The notes under the pieces are model-generated. The model saw only the letters and a list, made by a program, of their open reading frames with translations. It did no database searches and was not told the DNA's origin. Source: Nepenthes gracilis (Eukaryota > Streptophyta > Magnoliopsida > Caryophyllales > Nepenthaceae). From it: DNA of 64,000 nt. Positions 49,801 to 60,992 of the stretch are shown in pieces (the first letter of the stretch is position 1; the number at the start of each line of letters is the position of its first letter). The translations under genes and the position numbers were made by a program. The stretch spans positions 14,315,597-14,379,596 of the forward strand of contig BSYO01000028.1 of the NCBI GenBank assembly GCA_033239525.1, in the 5' to 3' direction.

Positions 49801-52800
49801 GACATCGACATAGGACATGGACACGCTATTTTATAAAAATTAAGAATACAACACATTGGGGGCACGTAAAACAAAATTATGGTTCATAATTTTTTTAATT
49901 GATAAACACTAATATTTTATATTTAATTTGTGAGTTATCACCTTCATTTATGATAAAAAAAATTAAATCCTTACTCCATCAAAGATCAATTGTGCTATCG
50001 CCTTCATTTGTTTCACCTCTGTATTGGTTTCATTTTTTTTTTTTGAGTCTTGACTTTATATCTTATAAAAACTTGATAAAAAAAATATTATTTACCATGA
50101 AAGAAGAAGTCTCTCTTGACTAATATTCCTGAGGAGTGTGGACTATTGACAGAAATAAAAGAATGAGATATTGTTTTAAGTTTTTAAAATTATAAAACGG
50201 CCCACATTTTTAAAATTTACAAAATAACCCACAGTTTTTAAAAAATTATAAAATTATTCAAAGTGTCTAAAATGAATCCAAAGCGTATTTGGGACGTGTC
50301 TGGAGCGTGTCCAAAACATGTCAGGACATGTTGCCCGGAGTATGTCCGGAATGTGTTGGACAAAAAAGATAAATTAACACATGTTAGACACTGATATTTT
50401 GGACCTGAAAGAGTGTCTGTACTTCCTAGCTCACAAGTCCAACTATTAGTCTGATTTGGTTAGCTTTACTATATGAATGTGCATTGTGTGTGTGCGCGCG
50501 AGCACGCTTGTTCTTGGATGATGTCTCCTTGACATAGTATTGATGTAAGTCCTTATCTGATTGACCAAAATTAAGTTCTTCTCCCCTTTGCTTATTTTGG
50601 CAGATCAGCTTTCCTTGTAAAACCTAACTCTGTCAAGAAAGAGAACCAGCCAGAGTGAAACCCAATGTACACATAGTTTTAATTGTTTAACAGACAACAT
50701 CATCAAGAAGTAACTCATCTATCACCAGTTGGAATAAATAGCAGCTTAAGTGGAAGTTATTTATTAGGTGTTAACTTTCCTTTTGCAATGGATTTAATAT
50801 CTAACACGTCTACTTTCCATTTTTATGGCAAGGCAATTCAACAGCTCTAATAACAATTTGTTCTGTCTCTCTTATGATGGCTGGCAGCTCATATCAATAA
50901 GAAGCCCAAATGACAAATTTTTTTTAGAGTGGTACCCATACCATCTCTACTTAACAGTTAAATATCCATACCAGGCAGATGTGGCTTCAGCCTCTTGCTC
51001 TCTTCTCCCCCTAAGCTTTTAATTAGTAAAAAGAAAATTAAATAATCCTATTGAGACACTGAGCTGTCACCCTTTTACAATGGATCCTACCTGATTAAAA
51101 ATTAGTCCCAAGCGTGCAACCCAAAAGAAAAAAAGCAGAATACAACAGACACAAGAACTCACAGAACATCATACAGATAAAGGAGCTAAAATAGCAAAAA
51201 AAACAAAACCAGCCCTAAGGAAAAAGAAAATTAGAAGACCAAAAAAAACAAACTAACAAAGTTGGGGAGACAAAAAAGAACTTAGCTTTCAATCTTATCT
51301 GTGTCAAAGAAGCTGTGAAGTTTACATAATAAAATATATTGCAATAGACAACAGAATGTAAATAATATTAAAAAATGCATGATCACAGGATAAAATACAG
51401 GCATTAAAAAATATAACATTTGGTTTATAATTGGAATGGGCCTGACCTACCATACAACATATGCAAGTGCATCTTTTGGGTAGACTAATTTTGAAATTCA
51501 TTTTTTTGGGGTTTTGAGGGAGGGGGGGAAGAGGGGAGTGAGCGACTAAATTGCCCTTATTCCCCTTTGACAGGAATTTTTTCTTCGGCCAACCAAGAAA
51601 TAGTTGCATATATAATTACATAGTTCATGTTAGAGTACTAACTCCCAACTGTATTGCCTTCTTACAGATACATTTCACAGTAAACCAATATCACTTGCTT
51701 GTGGTACATTTAGCCTTCCATACATGCAACATAAGGCTATATGCATTGTCAAAGGAAAGTTCTAATAGGGCCATTTAAGATTAGATCAATTTATTTCCTT
51801 TATGTTATCACCTTTTCACCACTTTTAAACTAGCTGTTTTTTTTTCCCCCTTTTAACTTATCATAAATTCAGTACTTGGGAAAGGGCAAACAAAGAGTAG
51901 TCAACAAATTTGCATTGTTTTTGAAACCACAGTTTGCTTGAAATTCTCTTCCTTTTTTCCTAGGGTTGGGAAGGGGGGGGGGGTGCCAGCGTTGAGATTC
52001 CTATGAATTCTACGGTCATATGTTTAATGATTGAACAACTATTTCACCAATCTCCCTTTCTCAATCAGAAATTTGACATTTCATGCTACAGAATGCAAGT
52101 TTCAATTTGAAAGGTCAACTTTGCTTTGCCTAGCAAGCATTGCGCATCTTTATGGTGAAAGGTCTAGACCCTATGGTAGAAATTCTAGCATCTAAAAGAA
52201 TGATGGTATATTAAAGATAAGAACAGGAGCTATTTACCATGAAAAAGTACTCTATGCTAACTACTGCACAGCTTACATTGCCAAACAGAGAAAGCTCAAT
52301 GTGGATTTCACAGCCAATCTACTGAGGGATAATCTTCTCTAATTATTGTTAACATCAAAGTAAGATGTTAAAAAGGATTCTCAATTGTCAGAAATTTTCA
52401 ATGCTCTAGTTGTTACCTACTGTTACAAATAAACCGAAGCATCAAAGAGTTATATGCTGAACAGTTTAAACTGTTTATAAAAAGACTCACAAGTAGTACC
52501 ACAACTCACCCTGGTTCAACAAGCGATAACAGTGAGGGAGCACTGGACTAAATGGACTAAGCTTCTGACGCTCTCCCAACAACTCAGAGATATATCTGCC
52601 AACAAATTTAGGATTTATAAGAGAACAATACTGCTAGCTACATACATGTGCATAGCATACCCTATCATATCATCTAATGAGAGTCAGACTAAACTTGCAC
52701 CAACATCATTACGCACACCTGCAATCTTCGATGAAAAAAAATTCATACATACAGAAATCTCCCAAGAGAGTTTCGAAAAACTCACACTATAAATACACTT

Positions 52801-53482
52801 ATCACATCACAACGCTATATTGCATTGTCAACTCGTAGAGTGAGCTATCTTAACACTTGAAAGAGTGTCACCCCATTCTTCTAACAAATGATATAACGAC
52901 AAAAAATTCCAGCCATATTCAGCAATCAACTACGTAGCTAGGATCAACAGAAAAAAAATGTAGCAAATAGGCGGAATGACAAAACACAAGTTATGAAAAT
53001 ATAAAACAGAGTAATTTGTTAAAAACTAAAACAGATCAGAAGCAAATCACACTAAGAGTGGCACCACTGTAAAGATAAATGAATCTGTTATACAAGAAAA
53101 AGTTTTGAGAGACCCATGAAACGACATAGCAGATTGACAATAGAACTTCCACTCAAGTAGCAGGCACATACACAAAAACCAGTAGTGATTCGAAATTATT
53201 AAGTGGAGAACAAAACCAGGAAGCAAACCATTTTAAAACATGAGCATCTGGACTTAATCGATGGCAGAATAAATGACCAAGCAAGAATTACAAGCAATCA
53301 AAGATCTGCAGGAACAATCTTAACGAGTGTAAAAGCAAAATAACGGAACGGTGATTCAGAAAGGGCGGTTACTTCTCTTGCTCGGCGAACGCCGTGGCGG
53401 CGGAGCGAAGGCCGGGGATGTGAGGAGAGTGAGGAGCAGTGGAGGGAGATGGTGAGTAGGCCATGTACCTGCCGGAAGACAT
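43820..53482 (-). CDS. STAR-family KH-domain RNA-binding protein (SPIN1-like), 7 exons, complete
   Basis: Exons, read on the minus strand: 53482-53373, 52595-52510, 46528-46383, 45513-45394, 45284-45168, 44573-44430, 43972-43820. All junctions are GT-AG, the frame is continuous, and the product has 291 residues. Start [14 protein letters not shown]. The dimerisation region of STAR proteins is at about 37-68 ([25 protein letters not shown]). The KH/QUA2 domain is at about 135-240 with [18 protein letters not shown], containing the GPRG loop, and [13 protein letters not shown]. The end [10 protein letters not shown] is the usual basic C-terminus. Plant relatives (rice SPIN1 and the Arabidopsis quaking-like group) are nuclear RNA-binding proteins, SPIN1 affecting flowering time. 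The RNA targets of this copy are unknown. The weakest acceptor is that of exon 6 (GTGAAG). Confidence 0.95.
43973..44429 (-). other. KH gene intron 6
   Basis: 457 bp, donor GTAACT, acceptor ATACAG. A poly-C run lies at about 44160. No embedded gene. Confidence 0.8.
44574..45167 (-). other. KH gene intron 5
   Basis: 594 bp, donor GTAATG, acceptor GTGAAG with a poor pyrimidine tract. Nothing else is recognised. Confidence 0.75.
45514..46382 (-). other. KH gene intron 3
   Basis: 869 bp, donor GTACGG, acceptor GTTCAG. AT-rich with no embedded gene. Confidence 0.8.
47750..47875. repeat. Two-copy tandem repeat of about 63 bp
   Basis: The copies at 47750-47812 and 47813-47875 both read ATGCATxCATGGGTTGATATAT, then GTCAxTxATAxTGGAxCAT. 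They are moderately diverged. Confidence 0.7.
49531..50476. repeat. 112-bp duplication, second copy split by an insertion
   Basis: Copy 1 is 49531-49642. Copy 2 is 49716-49788 plus 50438-50476, also 112 bp once the insertion is removed. Shared runs include GAGCAAGGACTGACAT and TCCAACTATTAGTCTGA. A (GA)n(GT)n microsatellite lies between the copies at 49690-49714. Confidence 0.9.
49789..50429. mobile_element. hAT-like non-autonomous DNA transposon, 641 bp
   Basis: Flanked by a perfect 8-bp target duplication, CTCACAAG (49781-49788 and 50430-50437). The ends are imperfect inverted repeats: CTATGAAGCACGGACA on the left, and CTAGGAAGTACAGACA on the right when read inward. The body is rich in GTGTC and ACGTGT motifs and encodes no transposase. 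The 8-bp duplication fits the hAT superfamily. Copy 1 of the surrounding duplication shows the empty site. Confidence 0.85.
52596..53372 (-). other. KH gene intron 1
   Basis: 777 bp, donor GTAACC, acceptor TTGGCAG. No embedded gene is recognised. Confidence 0.8.
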
Positions 53483-53816
53483 GCTCCCGGCAACAAATCG
53501 GCGGCAGATCACGGCCCGACGGAGAGAGTGGCGGATGACAGGAAGGAGTGGAAGGGTGTCGCTGGATTTTCCCGGTCGGTGTTACCAACTCCAAAAGAGC
53601 CACGACACCGTCGGTAATGAGAAAGGTGAGTGGCAGTCGAAAAATGGTTTTCTGATTTTTAATTTTTATTAATTTAGTGATTAATAATTATTCATAAAAA
53701 TTTAATTATTTGACAAGTAATAAAATTTATCAATTAATAAATTACTCAATAAATTTAATTAGTTTATATTGGGTATAGTCTAAATAAAGACACTTCAAAC
53801 CAATAAGAATTTTTAT
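53483..53816 (-). promoter_or_regulatory. 5' UTR and proximal promoter of the KH gene
   Basis: A GC-richer leader of about 150 bp precedes the ATG, and AT-rich DNA lies beyond it. The Tat LTR-like relic begins about 335 bp upstream of the start codon, so little native promoter remains. No specific element is called. Confidence 0.45.
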
Positions 53817-54499
53817 TGATCAACCAGACACGAAACCAATTTGGAAAATGACTTTAACAAAGATTCAATCGATGAGTCACTAGGTGACTGGAGCTATGGA
53901 AGACCGAGCCAATTCATGTCCTTGACAAAATAATTGATAATATATTTAATCATGACAAACGGTTATACGTAATTAATGGATGATTAGCGGCACTAAAGTA
54001 AGTAACAACGGTCATATGAATGCCAAGAATTAATTGTTGAACGGGCTGATTAACACCCAAACTATAAATACAGACTGCTAATTAAGGAGAGGGGCATTGA
54101 ATACTTGGGCAAACAATCGCCTATTAGGAGGATAATCAAATTATTGGAGTCCAATCCATTTCGCACTCATCCCCCTTTTCTACTTTCTCCTCGTATGTTT
54201 TAATTTTTTTAAAAAGGATTATTGACTTGAGTATCAGAGAATATATTGAAAAGTAAATCTCGCATACATTTTACCACTCATTAAATTATTGTGGTACTTA
54301 GTTATCAAATTTGTAGTTATGAATACCCAACCCACATTTTTCTGAATCAGTCGAAGGTACTGTCCGACTCTATAATTTGTACAATAACCCAAATTCTACA
54401 TATGTATCATTGACACTATCCGTGGGAATGTAATCAAGCCACCCGTTCGTATCACGATTTAGATCTTCTAAGGAGTTATTATCTTTTTGCCAACCAAAA

Positions 54500-57490
54500 A
54501 TAAAAAGGGTGAACACTAGAGTATAAAGATAACCAAGTTTGCCATCAAAGGATATTATATCTTGTGGCTACGACCCCCATAGAGGATAGTCATAAAAACA
54601 TTTGTTTAATAATGAATGTGAATGTTGAATCTTTGACGGCCCAAACTAACAGCATGTCAAGGATGCTAAAATTCTTATGGGATAAAGTTGAGGGTCAAAC
54701 ATATAAAGTCCCCACTCCTAATTCTTAAGCATCCACTTCCAAGAGAAAGTTCAAAGGGAGAAAACCCATATTAAAGGAACACAACATCGATCTAGGATCC
54801 TGAAGGAAGAAGAAGCCTCTCATTGCAAAAATCCTTGTTGACTTGAAAGACTACTAAATGTTGAAACCAGAGAGGAGAATCCTGAATGATGTAATCCTCG
54901 GTATACTCGAGACTTGGGACATCTTTTGGTATGAGAGGAAGGTTCATGCAATAACATGCCGAAAACTCTTCTGGTTAAACAGGCGTCTTGCATATCTGCT
55001 AACCACTTTAAGCTAAAGATGTTCCCTAAAGCTAAAAGAATTGCCTCCATAATTGAGGTGGAGGAGAGAATAAAACAAATCGAGTAACAACTCTTCCGGG
55101 GTAGTATGGCTAAATAATCAACTGAAGTGGGTTGAACGTCATTCACTTGGAAGATCAAGGCAAACCATCTCCCTCATAAATTTAAAATGTCTACATTTGA
55201 GCCTTACGATGTGAGCACCGATCCAATGGACCATCTAGACTATTTCAAGATGTTGTTAGGCTTCCGAAATCTTGAGGATCCTGTATTACATCTCTACTTC
55301 CCTTTGACTCTTAAGGGAGATGTAAGGATTTGCTTCTATAGGTTTGTACCAAGTTCTATTTGATTTTTCTAGGAACTCGCATACTAGTTCCTATCTTAAT
55401 TTGCCTTTAGTTAGAGGGAGGAGAAGTAGCCATGATACATTGTTAGCGTTCGACAAGGCCTGAACAAAAGTATGAAGCATTTTTTGGCCAGGTTTAATGC
55501 CGAAGACAAGGACATATCAAAGCTCACCGATGAAGTAAAGTTAAATTTCTTCATGGTCACCATATAATTGAGAGATTTCTTTAGGTATATAGTTCAACAA
55601 GAGTTGAAGATATTCTTGGAGATAAAGACAATCACCTGGGTGTGCATCACAGCTGACAAGGCTAATGAAGTGAAGCAGCTAGAATGCTCAGAGTATGGAC
55701 ATCAATTGATATAAAATAGTGGAAAGAAGAAGAACGACAACAATTTATCCACTTGGAATCATAGAAATTAGTAAAGAACCGAGTTGGGAGTACGAAAAGA
55801 ATACAATTTATTAAAGCTCACCCCATTGAACGACACCCAAATAAATGTCTTGATGTAGATTTGAAATGAAAATTTTTTAAAGTGGCCTAAACAAGTCAAG
55901 AATTTCGAGGAAGGCGATCTGTTTAAATATTATTTCTACCATTGATCTTTGAGATACAGTACTAAAGATTGTCACACATTATAGAATGAGATTAAAACTG
56001 TAACATCCCTAAACACGCGCTTGTAGATATTGTTTGCTTTGGACCCAACCTGCACGGTTTTATTCTTGGTAGGCCCACGGCCTCCAAAACGAGTTTATAA
56101 AGGAAAAGTCTCCACGGCTTATAAAGCACACTTCGTTTCCCTCTCCATCCGATATGGGACTCCACAGTCCACTCTCTCAAAGAGACCTATCGTCCTCCCT
56201 CAATCGGGTCTTATCTCTGATATCATTTGTTATCTCGTACAATGGTGACCTCAAATTGAGCTGATAATTATATTCTTGTTATCCCATATAGTTAGTCGAG
56301 GTGAATGCTTATAGCCTAGTAACCATCATAGATGATAAAATTTGAAATATCATTGGTGAGGGGTATCGGAGATAGTATGAGCATGCTATGAGTACAGCAT
56401 CCGGGAGGACTGTAGAGGTATTTGGGATATCATGAATACCGGATAACCTCATGGTACTCACCTAACCGTCGAGGGCGTAAATGCGCAGCATTTAGTTCGC
56501 TATGGTAGAATAAGGTCCATGGAGGCTTCTGTCATTCATACAGTTATGCCCTTGTATTGAGTTGATGATCGGATTTAATGGAATCCATGTCGCTTCTTGA
56601 TATCCAATTGTTCACATGACCTTCGATTTGAATACATGACTTGTTATTGAGTCTCAGACAGTGGTTAATATACTATCTGCTATTATTACGCTTATTTATT
56701 ATTTAATCGTTTGAGATACTTTATTGTACTCCTCTATTATTCATTATTTTTACTTGCTGGACATTCGGCTCACTCTTATATTTTATTGGCTCCAAAATAG
56801 ACAAATTGACAGTAGAATAAAAGAGATCGCGTGTAATTGTGTAGACTTCAGGCAGAAGTGATCTCATAGATCGATGCTCTCATGATAGATATTTTAGGTT
56901 TTTGTTGGTTATGTTATTATTCGACGTTTATTAGATTTTTATTATGATGATTGATATTTTGGACATTAAGGTTATTGCAATTATTTATTATTATTATTAT
57001 GGATAATGAATTAATGATGCATTTATGAGATTCATTAATGATATTTTTAATAATATTGAGTTCATTGATGACGTATAATTGATGATATCGGATGATTCCA
57101 GATTTTTACCGTAACGGTCCAGGTCGAGTTCGGGGATCTAAGCTCGGGTCATCACAAAAATTCTAATTCAAAAAGAGTGTTTTAACAAATATCTTAAAAA
57201 CCCAGGATCCACTCCTGGTAATAATTATGAATGTGATGCGGAGCCATCCGAGCAATATTAGAACCGACTGGTAGCTAGTGTGATAAACATGGTGTTGACA
57301 AAACTAGCCGAGAATAAAGCTCAGAGCTACAATATGTAAATCCACCATGGGAAGTGCAAGGTTTTGCTTTTTTTGTTTCCGGATGAATAACCTTTCATCT
57401 TGCCTTAAGAAGATTTCCTCTATCAAGAGGTAGAAAATAGGAGTAGAAAATAATATCATTAGTTTTAGTAACGACAATACGACACATGTA
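54500..57490 (+). pseudogene. Tat gag relic, interrupted
   Basis: VNTRV (about 54,510) matches the gag start of the first Tat element. YDVSTDPMDHLDYFKMLLGF and LHLYFPLTLKGDVRICFYRF (about 55,195-55,345) form the capsid part. A ruined zinc finger is followed by KDCHTL*NEIK at about 55,990. Then comes the solo LTR and a resumption as LIQKECFNKYLKNPG (about 57,165). Stops are frequent. Confidence 0.75.
55999..57156 (+). mobile_element. Solo LTR inside the gag relic, 1.16 kb
   Basis: Starts TGTAACATCCC and ends GGGTCATCACA. The flanks AAAAC and AAAAT form a near-perfect 5-bp target duplication. The gag homology resumes directly on the other side (NEIK before, LIQKE after). There is no internal coding region. 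Confidence 0.75.
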
Positions 57491-57494
57491 AAGC

Positions 57495-58640
57495 CAAGTT
57501 TGTGACGAAAGATGGATCTATACGATTATACATAAATTATTAAAAATTGAACAAGATAATTATTAAGAACAAGTACTCATTGTCGAAAATTGATGAGTTG
57601 TTTGACCAATTGGAAGGGTACAAGTATTTTCTTAGATAGATTTTTGTTCTAATTATCGCCAATTGAGAATTAAGAAGGAAGACATGGCGAATGCAACTTT
57701 TCAAATGATGTACAGGCACAACGAGTTTTTAATCATAACTTTTGGGTTAACTAGCATCTTTGAAACTTTCATAGATTTGACGAATCATATATTCCGTCCC
57801 TACCTTGACAAATTTATGATGGTATTTATTGATAATATTCTAATATTTTCAAAAAGTTATGAGGAGCAAAAGACACATTTAAAGATTGCTTTACAAAACA
57901 CTTTGCAAGAGGAGATCATATGTCAAATTGAAGAAATTCGAGTTTTGACTTGAGGATGTCATATTTTTGGGCCATGTAATTTCAAATAGATGCATTTCAG
58001 CCAATTTTAAGAATCAAAGTTGTAACAAACCGGAGCTGACCAATATCGGTGACCAAAGTTAGAAATTTCCTTGGATTGGCGAGCATTACCAAAAATTTGT
58101 AGAAACTTTTCTGGGGATTGTTATACCTTTGACTTGACTAACTCAATTGAAGGTGGAGTTCGTTTGGACTTAGGAATGTTAGAGAAGTTTTCAGGAGCTA
58201 AAAAATCACCTAATAATCCCCCCTAATTTTGGCAATTCTAAAAAGATCTAAAAATTTTGTGGTCTATTGTGACATATCAAAGATCGGACTGAGATATGTT
58301 CTAATGCAACATGGAAGGTGATTGTGTGTGGAAAAGATGATTGATGACATACAAAATCAATCATCCAACTCGTGACTTAAAGTTGTAGTAGTGATCTCTA
58401 CCTTGAAAATCTGGAGGTATTATCTTTATGGAAAAAAATTCTTAATATTTTTAAATCACAAAAGTTTAAAATATTTATTATTCTAAAAAGAACTAAACAT
58501 GAAGCAAAAAAAATGGATAAATTTTTTAAAAAATTATAATTATAATATCCAATATCAACCAAAAAATACCAATGTGATAGTGGATACTGTGAGCCGCTAA
58601 TCAACAATTTTAATGGGCCACATAAGGATAAAAAAATGGA
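57495..58640 (+). pseudogene. Chromovirus (Del/Tekay-like) RT and RNase H fragment
   Basis: KFVTKDGSIRLYINY, IIIKNKYSLSKIDELFDQL, LRIKKEDMANATFQMMYRHN and FGLTSIFETFIDLTNHIF run parallel to the RT at 26,300-26,600. The catalytic box reads FIDN where FIDD is expected. RNase H remains: VVYCDISKIGLRYVLMQHG, HKSLKYLLF, LKNYNYNIQYQPKNTNVI. There is no gag before it and no integrase after it. Confidence 0.85.
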
Positions 58641-59085
58641 GAGAAACTGCATGAATTACTACAATATTAAAAGGCATTGTTAAGGTACAAAAATAATATT
58701 ATTATATTTTTTGGTACATCTAGAAATTTTTAAAAGGATTAAAAGAGCTCAAATTGATTATTAGTTCTTAGTGGCATCATCGATGATTTAAATAAGGAGT
58801 CAAGAGCTGACTTTAGAGTATAAATTGATGTGCCTTGAGGTTTCAAAAGTAAATATGTGTGCCGAATATTGAGATAGAATAAAATTTAAAAGATTTTTTA
58901 TGATATTATATTATTATTGATATCACTTGAGCTTGAGATTCTGCGAAATGTATAAATTATATTTAGTAGAGTCCATATATTGGATTTAGTGAGATTTAAA
59001 TTATATGAAATCCGTAATACTTATTGCTACTTAGTATTTAAGTCGTTCTTGCTAATATTTAGAATAAAAAATTTTCTGTCTTTTT
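58641..59085. other. AT-rich spacer after the pol fragment
   Basis: No integrase or other domain was found where pol should continue. Confidence 0.5.
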
Positions 59086-59695
59086 TGTGATGCTGGATTT
59101 TAAGGGATTCTTGTCTCTTATTAATGAAATTTAAATTTTATAAAATTTATTTATCTTTATAGTACAAAGGTCTGGTAGGACCTATTCTTATTATTATTTT
59201 AAATTGTAGTTACAAGGAGTTGTAGAATCTCAAATAGAGTTTATTATTAAAATTTACACGACAGTTATTATTTTAGCATATTTGATATTATTATTTAAAA
59301 TTGTTGTTAATTATTATGTGTTGCCATTTATTATCACTTATTGATTACTTAATTCACTAATATATTTTATTGGCTCTATATTTGAATCGAGTACATAAAA
59401 TTATTGGGAGATCCTTCATTTCATGTGAGATTTTCATATAGAGAGGATTTTGGAGACTAGTAGTTATTACTTCTTTTGGTAACGGTTAGGATATGTTGTG
59501 ATAGATACTTGGTGGTTTTTTTTTGGGTTGCGACCCGTAACTCTTAGCCGTTTTTAATTTCTTGGATATTTACACAATGTAATCATAAGATGATATTTTT
59601 TATAATTAAAAAAATGTTAAAATTTATAATGGATATTTAATAATTATGTGTTTTGAGGATTTTTTGCACGAACAGTTCAGGCTCGAGTCGCCACA
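59086..59695 (+). repeat. Possible gypsy LTR relic
   Basis: Begins TGTGATGCTGGATTTTAAGG and ends CAGGCTCGAGTCGCCACA. The start and end style, and a central TTTTATTGGCTC shared with 55999-57156 (near 56,783), suggest a gypsy LTR. It may be the 3' LTR of the chromovirus fragment. The flanks show no target duplication. Confidence 0.4.
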
Positions 59696-60264
59696 TTATC
59701 TATCAAAAGTCTTGTGGCAAGACAACACAACAAAATGAGTGATAAAGAGTGAGTATTAACATATATTAAATGTGGCCAGAGCCCGCAAATTTCACTCAAG
59801 CAGGCCTCTTTCTATTGGAATGATCGTGTACTTATAGCTACATACCTCATTAATGGAGCCCCCTCTTCCAGTTTAACAAAAGAGTCACAACCCTATTTTC
59901 TTCTTTTCAAAACTAAATCCAACTTTGATCACCCTAAGCCTCTGGCTGCTAGGATATGCTTCCACATTAAAACAAAGCAAAGCAAAACAAAACAAAACTT
60001 GCTCCTCGAGGCAAAAAGTGCATCAGATTGGGATACCCTTTTCAAGTTGACGTATACAAACTGCTACATCCTAATACACATTTTTGCTTTATTCCAAGAA
60101 ATGGAATGTATTTCATGGGACAAATTTTCCTTTAACTCATGGCATCCAAATTCTGAACCACCCAATTATCCTTCAAATTCCACACCCAATTTCGTCAATC
60201 CATTCTCGATAGATGATATGACACCAAATACTTTGTTTTACCATATTATTCTATCCCATAGAAC
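59696..60264. other. Spacer before the copia element
   Basis: A 113-codon frame at 59999-60340 runs into the copia LTR and resembles nothing I know. No other feature is seen. Confidence 0.5.
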
Positions 60265-60956
60265 TGTTGGGGATCACTCCCATGAAAAAGTTCTTGTAAT
60301 CAAAGAGCTTGGGCGGAGTACGAACGTACTGTTTTTATAAAGAAAAGAAATTTCAGTCAACAAGTATGTTAACTGGATGTTGACCGGATGGGCGGCTAAC
60401 GGGGAGTTGACCGGATGGGCGGTGAAGTAAGCCGGTTTCACTGAGAATTTCCAAAATAGCAAATTGCAGACGATCAATAGAGGTGTTGACCGGTCTTGTG
60501 AAGAACACGGCGGCCAACTGTGCGCCGCCTGCCAGGCAATGCAGGACAGTGCCAGCTCAGCAGATCTTCTGAAAATGCATAATCTCAGACATTTTTGTAG
60601 GAGCCATATTTTTGGACAGGGGAATATTCATATTGTTGGAAGGAATTGTTTCTGTCATTTTATGTATTGAATATTGCCCTATGTATCCTTTTTTCATGGA
60701 TGTGGAGGTTTGAGCACCAGTGCGTGAGTGTAAGAGAAAAACAGTGAAAGGGTGCTCTTCGATTTCTCTTTGTTCTCTACTGTTGTCTTCAAAATTCTCA
60801 CATAGTGAAATACGTTTCAGTGGACGAATTGTCCCGTGGTTTTTTCCTTGATTGAGAAGGGTTTTCCACGTAAAATTTTGTGTTCATTGTTCTTCTTCGT
60901 TCTCATTTCTTACTGTCTCGTTTAATCGAGAAAGTAGTCTGCCCTCTTTCCCAACA
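60265..60956 (+). repeat. 5' LTR of a Ty1/copia element (692 bp)
   Basis: Starts TGTTGGGGATCAC and ends TTTCCCAACA, so its termini are the inverted pair TGTTGG/CCAACA. The PBS follows two bases later. The left flank is AGAAC; its partner and the 3' LTR lie beyond the window. Confidence 0.85.
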
Positions 60957-60958
60957 AG

Positions 60959-60970
60959 TGGTATCAGAGA
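60959..60970 (+). other. Primer-binding site of the copia element (tRNA-iMet)
   Basis: TGGTATCAGAGA, eleven of twelve bases matching the standard TGGTATCAGAGC site. Confidence 0.9.
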
Positions 60971-60992
60971 CAGGTTTTCAAACTCTGTTTTA

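Larger units (their letters stand above)
46529..52509 (-). other. KH gene intron 2 (6 kb)
   Basis: Donor GTGAGT and acceptor GGAGCAG. It separates the dimerisation region from the rest of the protein. It contains a two-copy repeat (47750-47875), a 112-bp duplication (from 49531) and a hAT-like insertion (49789-50429). The remainder is AT-rich with homopolymer runs and no recognisable gene. Confidence 0.85.
53817..57490 (+). mobile_element. Second Tat-lineage gypsy element, 5' fragment
   Basis: A putative LTR (53817-54409, TGATCAAC start, TATA-like CTATAAATACAG near 54,061) is followed by a PBS-like TTGACACTATCCGTGGGA (54410). Gag remnants resemble those at 31392-33110. It is split by a solo LTR (55999-57156) and stops at about 57,490, where chromovirus pol sequence begins. 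The LTR start is the least certain point. Confidence 0.7.

Noticed and set aside
53298..53603. A 101-codon minus-strand frame starting MALLELVTPTGK
   Set aside because: It overlaps KH exon 1 in a different frame; the [14 protein letters not shown] frame matches the family and splices correctly.
59086..59695. A confirmed solo LTR
   Set aside because: Flanks TTTTT and TTATC are not duplicates, so it is kept only as a possible LTR relic.
59999..60340. A 113-codon plus-strand frame
   Set aside because: It runs across the copia LTR boundary into LTR sequence and has no family resemblance.
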